Positions 1 to 5,612 are shown, counted from the first letter of the stretch. The stretch is 7,284 nucleotides of DNA from Syntrophaceae bacterium (GCA_012962595.1 DTXE01000314.1:1-7284); one strand, 5' to 3'. Translations and numbers: made by a program. Notes: generated from the sequence alone by a model not told the origin.

Positions 1-767
1 GAGCGAAAAAATACATTAGGGATAGCACCTAAGAGATGCATATGCTTTGAACGTGGCAGATAGGTCAAAAAATATAGTATAATAAGGGTATGTACCCACC
101 ACATAATGGTATAGGCATTCTCTAAGCCACTTTCGGATAGACCATCAAATATCTTCGCAAAAAACTTACCAATAGGCATCCATGTTGCAGCAAATTCAGG
201 CCTTTTTACCCCCTCAATGCCATGGAGAGCAAGCATCAGCACCAGTAATGACATGATTAATCCAATAATGATGGTGGCATCCACTATGGCATGTGGGTCA
301 TCGGTCTTAAGCCTTAGTGGCTTCTGGATATACCTCCGGTAAAGTGAGATACAGAGAACAATAAACACCACAAAACATAATATATCCGTTATAAATATCA
401 AGAAACCATAGGCCAGCTCAGCTATGGTCTCACCGGTAATGTAAGCGAGTATTGCTTCATAAGAGAATCCATGATAGACCCCTTTAGCAAATTCCTCAAG
501 ATAGGCGATGCTCAACATTAGGAAACAGAAAAATATAAGGACATGCCCCCATCCTGCAGGCTCTCTAGCTACCCTGGCCTGGCCCAATACATAGTAAAGG
601 ACCCCCATAATACGTCTCCCAATCTGGTCAAACCTATCTTCCTTCTTAGCCAGGAGCAGGATTTGAACTAAACCGTAACATAGATAGAGAAAGATCCCAA
701 GGGCGGTCAAAAAACACACTATAAAGATGACATTTCCCGGAAAATAACCTACTTTTAAGACCTCCAT
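1..767 (-). CDS. Membrane-bound FeS oxidoreductase (ETF:menaquinone oxidoreductase type), N-terminal part, cut by window edge
   Basis: The first 255 residues are present; the rest lies beyond base 1. I translated it by hand from the ATG at 767-765, preceded by a strong TGGAGGAGAG ribosome site. About five hydrophobic segments are visible (roughly residues 12-40, 74-93, 118-143, 163-182, 219-237). Histidines H75, H182, H226, H242 and H244 lie in or next to them, and W-W-V-H-T (223-227) and S-K-H-M-H (240-244) are typical of the NarI/DsrM-like cytochrome b domain. The piece ends with IPNVFFR (249-255), which in this family links to an HdrD-like part with two 4Fe-4S clusters and CCG domains. That part is not visible and is inferred. 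Such proteins accept electrons from EtfAB and reduce menaquinone in Geobacter- and Syntrophomonas-like anaerobes. It is last in the visible operon, 72 bases after etfA. Heme ligands cannot be assigned with certainty. Confidence 0.85.
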   Translation of the reverse strand, partial: MEVLKVGYFPGNVIFIVCFLTALGIFLYLCYGLVQILLLAKKEDRFDQIGRRIMGVLYYVLGQARVAREPAGWGHVLIFFCFLMLSIAYLEEFAKGVYHGFSYEAILAYITGETIAELAYGFLIFITDILCFVVFIVLCISLYRRYIQKPLRLKTDDPHAIVDATIIIGLIMSLLVLMLALHGIEGVKRPEFAATWMPIGKFFAKIFDGLSESGLENAYTIMWWVHTLIILYFLTYLPRSKHMHLLGAIPNVFFR

Positions 768-790
768 AACCTCTCCTCCATGAATGGATA

Positions 791-821
791 ATGCCTGAGC
801 CAATCCCTCTGGCTCAGGCAT
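791..821 (-). promoter_or_regulatory. 11-bp perfect hairpin between etfA and the membrane oxidoreductase gene
   Basis: ATGCCTGAGCC (791-801) pairs perfectly with GGCTCAGGCAT (811-821) around a 9-base loop. It starts 19 bases past the etfA stop and ends 23 bases before the next ATG. Neither strand shows a T-run directly after the stem, so it is not a standard intrinsic terminator. In an operon mRNA such a hairpin would most likely protect the 3' end of the etfBA message or lower expression of the membrane protein relative to EtfAB. That role is inferred; the pairing is seen. Confidence 0.7.
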
Positions 822-839
822 ACCATCCTATACCGCTTT

Positions 840-1850
840 TTACCCCTTAACCTTCTTTACCTCCTCGGTTAAGGCAGGAACCACCTTAAACAGGTCACCT
901 ACAATCCCCCAATCTGCCCTCTTAAAAATAGGTGCCTCTGGATCGATGTTTACCGCTGCCACATATTTAGAGGCCGCTATTCCTGCCAGATGCTGAATGG
1001 CACCAGAAATCCCGCAGGCTATATACAGAGTGGGAGCAACCTGTTTACCTGTAAGCCCTATGTGCTCTGAACCAGGCCTCCATCCTGCATCTGCCACCAA
1101 TCTTGTGCAACCTGTGGTTCCCCCTAAGAGTTCCGCAAGGTTTTCCAGGATGTAAAAGTTTTCAGCAGGCTTATCCTTTGAAAATCCCTCTACCCGTGGG
1201 GTTCCCATTCCCATGCCACCAGAGACAATGATATCAGCCTCGGTAACATCCATCTTTCCGGTGAGGGTCATATCCAAGACCTTGGTCTTTAAGGCAGCAG
1301 GATCAAGCTTGACATCCACATTAACCACCTCTGCAGTCTTGGATTCATCAGGTGGTGCAGCCTTAAACACCCCTGGTCTACAAGTGGCCATCTGAGGCCG
1401 TGTCTCACAGACTACCTCTAAAAATGCCTTCATTCCATAAACCGGTCTCTTAGCAACCAAAACCCCATCCTGTAGATTAAACTCTACACAGTCATTGGCC
1501 AAACCTATGTCTAGCTTAGCAGCTAACTTACTAGATAGATCCTTACTTTGACTGGTAGCACCCATGAGCAAGATAGAAGGCTCATGGGTCTTAACCAGGT
1601 CAGCAACAATAGGGGTATAGGCATCGGCTGTATACTTCTCCAGGTTAGGATCATCGGCCACAAAGACCTTATTAGCCCCGTAGTGGGCCAAGGTGTTGGC
1701 CAGACCCCCGATACCAGAACCTAATAGAACAGCACACATCTGTTCCCCAAGCTGATCAGCAAGCCGCCTGGCCTCGGTTAGTACCTCAAAGGTTATTTTT
1801 TTAATCTCTCCTGCCCTTTGTTCGGCAACAACCCATACATCTTTAGCCAT
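840..1850 (-). CDS. etfA: Electron transfer flavoprotein alpha subunit
   Basis: At 336 residues this is a normal length for EtfA. It binds FAD and, with EtfB, carries electrons in the cytoplasm from acyl-CoA dehydrogenases to a quinone-linked oxidoreductase. The N-terminal part (about 1-190) is the alpha/beta ETF domain. The C-terminal FAD domain shows CTRLVADAGW (248-257), LTGK (266-269), the EtfA signature LYIACGISGAIQH (275-287), N301 and D303-F309 (DPEAPIF), and the closing DWGIVGDLFKVVP (313-325). There is no N-terminal ferredoxin domain. Two departures from the usual FAD site stand out: the common SGGRG motif reads SGGMG (210-214), followed by an apparent insertion of about ten residues, and the usual QTGK reads LTGK. 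The start is the ATG at 1850 with GGGGAGGGAT upstream, 32 bases after etfB. The context (membrane oxidoreductase downstream) favours a non-bifurcating ETF, but sequence alone does not settle this. Confidence 0.96.
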   Translation of the reverse strand: MAKDVWVVAEQRAGEIKKITFEVLTEARRLADQLGEQMCAVLLGSGIGGLANTLAHYGANKVFVADDPNLEKYTADAYTPIVADLVKTHEPSILLMGATSQSKDLSSKLAAKLDIGLANDCVEFNLQDGVLVAKRPVYGMKAFLEVVCETRPQMATCRPGVFKAAPPDESKTAEVVNVDVKLDPAALKTKVLDMTLTGKMDVTEADIIVSGGMGMGTPRVEGFSKDKPAENFYILENLAELLGGTTGCTRLVADAGWRPGSEHIGLTGKQVAPTLYIACGISGAIQHLAGIAASKYVAAVNIDPEAPIFKRADWGIVGDLFKVVPALTEEVKKVKG

Positions 1851-1882
1851 ATCTTATCCCTCCCCAGAATTAGGTTTTGAAG

Positions 1883-2677
1883 TTATAATATTTTTACTTC
1901 CTCCTTAAATAATTGTGCCAACTTGGCTGCCTTCTCCTGGACACTGGCCCCTTCTATAATCTGGCCTGCCTTTCTCTCCGGAGGTAGCGTCATATTTTGT
2001 ATCTTGACTTTGGCAGCAGCAGCACCCACGGTAGCAGGATCGATCCCTAGGTCAGCAAGCTTTTTGGTATCAATAGGCTTCTTCTTTGCCTTCATAATAC
2101 CAGGTAATGAGGCCATTCTAGGCTCATTAAGGCCCCTACCCACAGTTATCACCGCTGGTAGCGGCGCCTCTAAAGTAAGCATTCCACCCTCCACACCACT
2201 TTCGACCTTTACCGCCTTTTGATCACCAGAAATCTCAAGTTTGATAGCTGGAGGAAGATGGGGGATGCCCAGTTGTTCCGCCAACATCAGTCCTACCTGA
2301 GAGGATTCATCGTCAGTGGTCCTAAATCCACAGAAGATGATGTCATGTGGGATGCCTTTTATAACTGCTGCTAGAATCTTGGCAATACCTGCAGGATCAC
2401 TCCCTTCGGCTGTTGGATCATCCACTAAAATGGATTTATCTGCCCCCATGGCCATCCCTTGTCTTAAGGCCTCTACCGTTCTCTGGGGCCCTACACTCAA
2501 AACTGTAATGGTACCACCTACCTTTTCTTTGATCCGCAAGGCCTCTTCCACCCCTGACTCATCAAAGAAATTTAGGACCCACTTAATACCTGTGGTGTCG
2601 ATGGATTTACCATCTGGCCCCACCTTGATAAAACTTTCAGTATCTGGCACCTGTTTAGCACATACCACTATCTCCAT
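1883..2677 (-). CDS. etfB: Electron transfer flavoprotein beta subunit
   Basis: This 264-residue protein has the full EtfB/FixA fold. The nucleotide-binding stretch is at 116-129 (CGFRTTDDESSQVG), where canonical ETFs bind AMP. The EtfB signature follows at about 176-202, with V-G-R-G-L-N-E-P-R-M-A-S-L-P-G and the K-A-K-K-K-P-I tail. EtfB pairs with EtfA and forms the docking face for acyl-CoA dehydrogenases. The start ATG at 2677 has an excellent AAGGAAGGAGGAG upstream. It follows the DUF1285-like gene by 30 bases and precedes etfA by 32, so the two ETF subunits are almost certainly co-transcribed and made in similar amounts. No frameshift or truncation is seen. Whether it belongs to the bifurcating or non-bifurcating group would need a tree; its neighbours suggest electron delivery to menaquinone. 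Confidence 0.97.
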   Translation of the reverse strand: MEIVVCAKQVPDTESFIKVGPDGKSIDTTGIKWVLNFFDESGVEEALRIKEKVGGTITVLSVGPQRTVEALRQGMAMGADKSILVDDPTAEGSDPAGIAKILAAVIKGIPHDIIFCGFRTTDDESSQVGLMLAEQLGIPHLPPAIKLEISGDQKAVKVESGVEGGMLTLEAPLPAVITVGRGLNEPRMASLPGIMKAKKKPIDTKKLADLGIDPATVGAAAAKVKIQNMTLPPERKAGQIIEGASVQEKAAKLAQLFKEEVKIL

Positions 2678-2707
2678 ACTATGCTCCTCCTTCCTTGACC
2701 ATATTTT

Positions 2708-3187
2708 TTATGCAATAAAATACTTATGATCGCCCAAGGGTATATAAAACCTTTCTTCTAATTCATCAAATTCTACATAATTGGTTAGTTGATAATATGC
2801 GGGACGTGAAAATCTGGCCTCAAACTTACCTTCCCTTATTTTACAGTAAAGCACGTTTTGGTTGCCAACCCAAAGGGTACCCAAATCCAGCTCTTCTTGT
2901 GTTTCGTCATTCAGGGTTATAATAAAAGTATGAGCCCTGTCTACCCTCATTACTACAAATGGGGTATCTTCTACCTCCAAGTAACATCTCTGATTCTTTA
3001 GCCGAAGTATATATCTCCCTTTCTCATCCCTCTCCAGAAGTGAGAAAAGGAAAAGCCTCATGGGCTTGTGTATGAGCTCTGTACCCCAAATGGTATGATA
3101 CCACTTCCCCTCTTTGTCTATCCGGATGTTACAAGGTGGTATATCATTATCAAGTTTCAATTTAGGCCTTTTTGAAATATTTAACAC
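2708..3187 (-). CDS. DUF1285-like protein in the ETF operon
   Basis: This is a 159-residue soluble protein with no signal peptide or membrane segment. It resembles the DUF1285 family: an N-terminal I-R-I-D-K-E-G-K-W-Y-H block (about 21-31), then a R-L-F-x-F-S-L-L stretch with an R-D-E-K-G-R-Y core (44-59), the hallmark VEDTPFVV (71-78), and late in the protein SRPAYYQL (127-134) before a closing Y-I-P-L-G. The biochemical role of that family is not known to me, so none is assigned. The start is GTG at 3187-3185, only 5 bases after the stop of the upstream FeS gene and without a recognisable Shine-Dalgarno site, which suggests translational coupling. A TTG at residue 10, preceded by AAAAAGG, is an alternative start. 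Its place between an FeS protein and etfB suggests a link to acyl-CoA or electron-transfer metabolism. Confidence 0.78.
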   Translation of the reverse strand: MLNISKRPKLKLDNDIPPCNIRIDKEGKWYHTIWGTELIHKPMRLFLFSLLERDEKGRYILRLKNQRCYLEVEDTPFVVMRVDRAHTFIITLNDETQEELDLGTLWVGNQNVLYCKIREGKFEARFSRPAYYQLTNYVEFDELEERFYIPLGDHKYFIA

Positions 3188-3192
3188 CTATA

Positions 3193-4341
3193 TTATAAGG
3201 AGGCATTTACTAGTTCTGAAATATCCATGACTTTAAGGGTCTCTTCCTTACCAAGGCCCTTACAGGCATCTTCTAACATGACGATGCAGTAAGGACATGC
3301 AGTAGCAAGTACCTCTGCGCCGGTATCAGCCACCTCCTTAACCCTCACGTAGGCAAATGCCTGCTCAGGTTTTGTTTCAGCCCAAATCCTGCCACCGCCT
3401 CCACCACAGCACAGGCTAAACTGTCTGGATCTCTCCAGTTCCACAAATTCTACCCCGGGGAGAGCACCAAGGATCTGTCGGGGGGCATCATAAATATCGT
3501 TGTGGCGTCCCAGGTAGCAGGGATCGTGGTAGGTTATCTTCTTATCTATCTCCTTAGATAGAGTTATCTTCCCTTCCTGGATGAGGTTGGCAATAATTTC
3601 TGTGTGGTGCTGAACCTCAAATTCTCCTCCCAGTTCTGGGTATTCCTTTTTAAGAGTATACAAAGAGTGTGGAGAGGTAGTTATAATCTTCTTTACACCT
3701 TTATTCTTATAAAGCGAGATATTTCCCTGTGCCAATTTTTGGAATAATTCCTCATCCCCTATCTTTCGGACCGATTCCCCACAACAGCTTTCCTCCTCAC
3801 CAATTATCCCAAAATCTACATTTGCCTTCTTGAGTATTTCCACTATTGAACGGGCAATCCTTTGGCTACGTACATCATAATTGGAGGTGCAGCAGATAAA
3901 GAGAAAATACTCCGTACCTTCAGAGAACCTAGGAACATCCAGGTCTTTGGCCCACTCAAACCGTTTGCTTCTTTCCCCTGCCCATGGGTTGCCCTGGGAA
4001 TGCTCATTACCCAAAACGGGTCGATAGCTTGCAGGAACAGTACCTGATGCAACTATCATACTCCGCATAGCCCGCTGGTTTTCTATAATCTTTACCTGAC
4101 GGGGACACCTAAGTGGACACATGTTGCAGGTGGTGCAGGCAAAAAGTTGTTCTTCAGATTCAAAGCCTTCAAGCCCTAGTTGTGCTAGTCGGAGCACCTT
4201 CCTGACATTAAACTCACCATGCACCAATCTCCAGGGACATGAACCAGTGCATAGGCCACATTGCATGCACCAATTCAGGGTCTCAGCGCCTGAATCGATT
4301 ATGTAATCTCTTGTCTCAACCGACGGTGTTCTAGCTTCCAT
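3193..4341 (-). CDS. Soluble HdrB/HdrD-like iron-sulfur protein with two 4Fe-4S motifs and two CCG domains
   Basis: The protein has 382 residues. The N-terminus carries two 4Fe-4S motifs: C25-x2-C28-x2-C31-x3-C35-P and C69-x2-C72-x2-C75-x3-C79-P. Two CCG (DUF224) domains follow. The first has C150-C151 and C186-C187-G. The second has H-D-P-C275, C311-C312 before a run of glycines, and C349-P-Y-C352. This layout matches HdrD and glycolate-oxidase FeS subunits, which pass electrons between cofactors or reduce disulfides. The first CCG domain lacks its closing cysteines: S-P-H-S (223-226) stands where C/S-P-H-C is usual. No membrane segment is present. It is first in the operon; the ATG at 4341 has AAAAGGAG upstream, and a promoter lies directly before it. 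A role as an electron partner for EtfAB or the membrane oxidoreductase is inferred; heterodisulfide reductase activity itself is not supported, since no hdrA or hdrC is present. Confidence 0.9.
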   Translation of the reverse strand: MEARTPSVETRDYIIDSGAETLNWCMQCGLCTGSCPWRLVHGEFNVRKVLRLAQLGLEGFESEEQLFACTTCNMCPLRCPRQVKIIENQRAMRSMIVASGTVPASYRPVLGNEHSQGNPWAGERSKRFEWAKDLDVPRFSEGTEYFLFICCTSNYDVRSQRIARSIVEILKKANVDFGIIGEEESCCGESVRKIGDEELFQKLAQGNISLYKNKGVKKIITTSPHSLYTLKKEYPELGGEFEVQHHTEIIANLIQEGKITLSKEIDKKITYHDPCYLGRHNDIYDAPRQILGALPGVEFVELERSRQFSLCCGGGGGRIWAETKPEQAFAYVRVKEVADTGAEVLATACPYCIVMLEDACKGLGKEETLKVMDISELVNASL

Positions 4342-4369
4342 GGCAATACTCTCCTTTTCGTTAAAATTT

Positions 4370-4398
4370 TATATACCTAAAAATGGTTAAGGTTACAA
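4370..4398 (-). promoter_or_regulatory. Candidate sigma70 promoter of the ETF operon
   Basis: Reading leftward, TTGTAA (4398-4393) and TATATA (4375-4370) are separated by exactly 17 bases, each matching the consensus at 4 of 6 positions. The predicted start falls near 4363, a few bases before the AAAAGGAG ribosome site of the first operon gene. No other good pair was seen between here and the ATG. Confidence 0.5.
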
Positions 4399-4426
4399 AA
4401 TGGGTGTTTTCAGGCACATCCCATTT
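4398..4426. promoter_or_regulatory. Dyad next to the operon promoter (possible operator)
   Basis: AAATGGG (4398-4404) and CCCATTT (4420-4426) form a perfect 7-base inverted repeat with 15 bases between the arms. It touches the upstream edge of the proposed -35 box, a position used by activators and some repressors. The regulator is unknown. Confidence 0.3.
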
Positions 4427-4444
4427 CTATAAAATCATAAAAAG

Positions 4445-4458
4445 TGAATCGCAATTCA
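4445..4458. promoter_or_regulatory. Short dyad TGAAT-N4-ATTCA
   Basis: TGAAT (4445-4449) and ATTCA (4454-4458) are perfect arms around 4 bases. The dyad covers the -35 zone of the rightward TATAAT at 4475. The half-site resembles those of TetR-type fatty-acid regulators such as Bacillus FadR, but the spacing differs, so the resemblance is weak. Confidence 0.25.
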
Positions 4459-4474
4459 AATTTTTCCACTACAA

Positions 4475-4480
4475 TATAAT
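4475..4480 (+). promoter_or_regulatory. Perfect rightward -10 box TATAAT
   Basis: A consensus TATAAT faces the CBS gene, but no good -35 box lies 16-18 bases upstream; CAATTC at 4452-4457 is the nearest at spacing 17. If used, it would need an activator and would start near 4487, giving a leader of about 485 bases that passes through the terminator-like hairpin at 4714-4739. Confidence 0.3.
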
Positions 4481-4713
4481 TCACAGCAAGTCAAGTATTT
4501 TCTGGGAGAGCTCTGAAAAACTATTGCTTTTTAGCATTAATTTCGCCTTTCAACTTGGCGAGATTGATTTCATTGAAGAATGGGAGAAGTCTCTCTGTTA
4601 GATAAAACCATTTTAGAGGTGGCCTTGGATGCTCCCGCCACACCTGTTATAAAGAAGAAAACATAGCAGGAGGGTTTTGCCTTTCCTTCTGAAATCTTAG
4701 GCTCCAAGGGATT

Positions 4714-4739
4714 AAGACCCTATCGGTCTTCATTTTTTT
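4714..4739 (+). terminator. Rightward intrinsic terminator or attenuator
   Basis: AAGACC (4714-4719) pairs with GGTCTT (4725-4730) around a 5-base loop, followed after two bases by seven Ts (4733-4739). The stem is short and half A/T, so termination may be partial. No confident plus-strand gene ends upstream of it; it sits 232 bases before the CBS gene, where it could act as an attenuator or as the end of a small RNA. An overlapping AGGG (4707-4710)/CCCT (4718-4721) pairing would compete with its left arm. Confidence 0.45.
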
Positions 4740-4754
4740 AATTGGTAGACTCCT

Positions 4755-4871
4755 TTACAGAGATAGCCCTTCAAAGAGCTTACTCCTCTCGTAGGTAATT
4801 ACCTCTTGAGTTATGGTCTTGGGGGCATGCCATTGGGGATTATAAACCTGGTATTGGTAAACTCTCCCCAT
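4755..4871 (-). CDS. Possible 38-residue small protein or coding remnant
   Basis: A short minus-strand ORF starts at ATG 4871-4869 with AAAGGA six bases upstream and ends at TAA 4757-4755. An in-frame ATG at 4907 would give 50 residues but has no ribosome site. The product is mixed hydrophilic and aromatic (for example V-Y-Q-Y-Q-V-Y near the start and Y-E-R-S-K-L-F-E-G near the end), and its codons look like those of neighbouring genes. The same frame keeps a protein-like character past the stop but is broken again by further stops, which fits a decayed gene as well as a small one. I do not recognise the family. A chance ORF is quite possible. Confidence 0.2.
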   Translation of the reverse strand: MGRVYQYQVYNPQWHAPKTITQEVITYERSKLFEGLSL

Positions 4872-4971
4872 CTGAATTCCTTTGAAAAAGGGGATTGAAT
4901 TGATCATTTTAACCGGGGTGGATCAGGGCTTCATGTACGGCTCAAGAATCTACTCATAGGAGGAATTAAAA

Positions 4972-5367
4972 ATGTATACGGGTGTTCTCCTGCATCATAT
5001 TGCGGAAAAGGAAAATACGTGGGTACGGGCCCATTCTACGCTGAGGCAATTGTTCCAGTTGATGCACAAGAACAAAAAAGGCGTTGTCGTAGTGTTGAAG
5101 GGGCGCAAGCCGGTAGGAATTTTGACAGAGAGAGACCTTATCAGACTCTTATACTCAGTATGGGCAAACGAAAAGGCACTGAGCAGATTCGGGAGAAAAA
5201 TCATAGACAAGCCCGTGACTGAGTTGGTGTCATCAAAAAGGTGGAATGATATTTACAGCACCTTGATAGAGCGAAATAAGATTGAAGATGTGAGATTCAA
5301 AAAGGATAACTTCATTTACGAGGTTTCCGGGTTCTATCTGCCCCTAGAAGAATTGGGTCTCCTTTAG
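4972..5367 (+). CDS. Short CBS-domain protein
   Basis: This 131-residue protein has no signal peptide or membrane segment. Residues about 1-62 form a clear CBS motif: a helix with L-R-Q-L-F-Q-L-M-H (24-32), the strand G-V-V-V-V-L (37-42), then P-V-G-I-L-T-E-R-D-L-I-R-L-L (47-60). CBS domains normally work in pairs and bind adenine nucleotides to sense energy state. The second half (about 76-131) keeps the rough order of a second CBS (a helix 90-103, strand, and a final P-L-E-E-L) but lacks a clear second GVVT-x-x-D-type motif, so it looks degenerate. Related CBS regions in Desulfobacterota are often the front of longer signalling proteins; here nothing follows. AGGAGG (4958-4963) sits 8 bases before the ATG, making the start secure. 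The gene lies alone on the plus strand after a long leader, and its stop interlocks with that of the next gene. The target of any sensing is unknown. Confidence 0.75.
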   Translation: MYTGVLLHHIAEKENTWVRAHSTLRQLFQLMHKNKKGVVVVLKGRKPVGILTERDLIRLLYSVWANEKALSRFGRKIIDKPVTELVSSKRWNDIYSTLIERNKIEDVRFKKDNFIYEVSGFYLPLEELGLL

Positions 5368-5612
5368 TCTTTCCTTTTACGCTGCTGCTCTAATCTTATA
5401 TCTTCGTGAGTGTGGGGTTTTTTAAAGGCTTCTACCAATGACTTTCCTTTCTTTATGGCCTGTACCACCAATTCATCTATTATGGCCCTTACAGTGTCAT
5501 CCTTTTCAGAGCCCACGTAGTTATAGATATCCGTTAAATCCAGACCACTAACAAACTGCCTTATGTGGTCGAGTTCATCAACTTCATCCTTTTTTTCAAA
5601 CTTTCCACTCAT
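5364..5612 (-). CDS. Small charged protein of unknown function
   Basis: An 82-residue soluble protein, very rich in Lys, Asp and Glu, with no Cys, membrane segment or recognised motif. The middle (about 39-64) looks helical and amphipathic, with D-D-T-V-R-A-I-I-D-E-L-V-V-Q-A-I. The tail is basic and Gln/Arg-rich (residues 73-82). The ATG at 5612 is fixed from above by an in-frame TAA two codons upstream; the ribosome site is weak (CAGGT). Its stop codon TAA (5366-5364) overlaps the TAG of the convergent CBS gene. It could be an adaptor or regulator, but no function can be given. Confidence 0.6.
   Translation of the reverse strand: MSGKFEKKDEVDELDHIRQFVSGLDLTDIYNYVGSEKDDTVRAIIDELVVQAIKKGKSLVEAFKKPHTHEDIRLEQQRKRKD

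Larger units (their letters stand above)
4342..4971. other. 630-base divergent intergenic region
   Basis: This is the only long stretch without a confident gene. It separates the ETF operon (leftward) from the CBS gene (rightward). The left third is AT-rich and holds promoter-like elements for both directions and two short dyads. The right two thirds contain a rightward terminator-like hairpin, several pairing G/C blocks and stretches on the minus strand that read like protein but are broken by stops. No tRNA, known riboswitch core, 6S, SRP or RNase P signature could be recognised by eye. Confidence 0.6.

Noticed and set aside
3197..3203. AAGGAGG on the plus strand
   Set aside because: It lies antisense within the end of the CCG gene and no plus-strand start or coding frame follows at a usable distance.
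3193..4341. Calling the CCG protein HdrB, HdrD or a glycolate oxidase subunit by name
   Set aside because: The domain layout fits several families, and no hdrA, hdrC or FAD-linked oxidase gene lies in the window to decide between them.
4383..4601. 72-codon plus-strand ORF in the intergenic region
   Set aside because: It has no ribosome site, is composed of AT-rich low-complexity residues, overlaps the proposed operon promoter, and resembles no known protein.
4793..4804. Perfect 12-base palindrome AGGTAATTACCT
   Set aside because: A 12-base palindrome is expected once or twice by chance in a window of this size, and no promoter element lies beside it.
4609..4921. Imperfect direct repeat CATTTTA plus GGTGG at 4609-4622 and 4905-4921
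   Set aside because: The copies differ in spacing and in the joining bases, and no target duplication or terminal inverted repeat frames the segment, so an insertion element is not supported.
4931..4950. ATGTACGGCTC, resembling a group II intron motif
   Set aside because: The matching upstream GAGCCGTAC arm is missing and there is no reverse transcriptase or domain V, so it is likely chance.
5019..5222. 67-codon plus-strand frame inside the CBS gene
   Set aside because: It is in another frame of a gene with a clear CBS motif and a strong start, and the product is basic and featureless.
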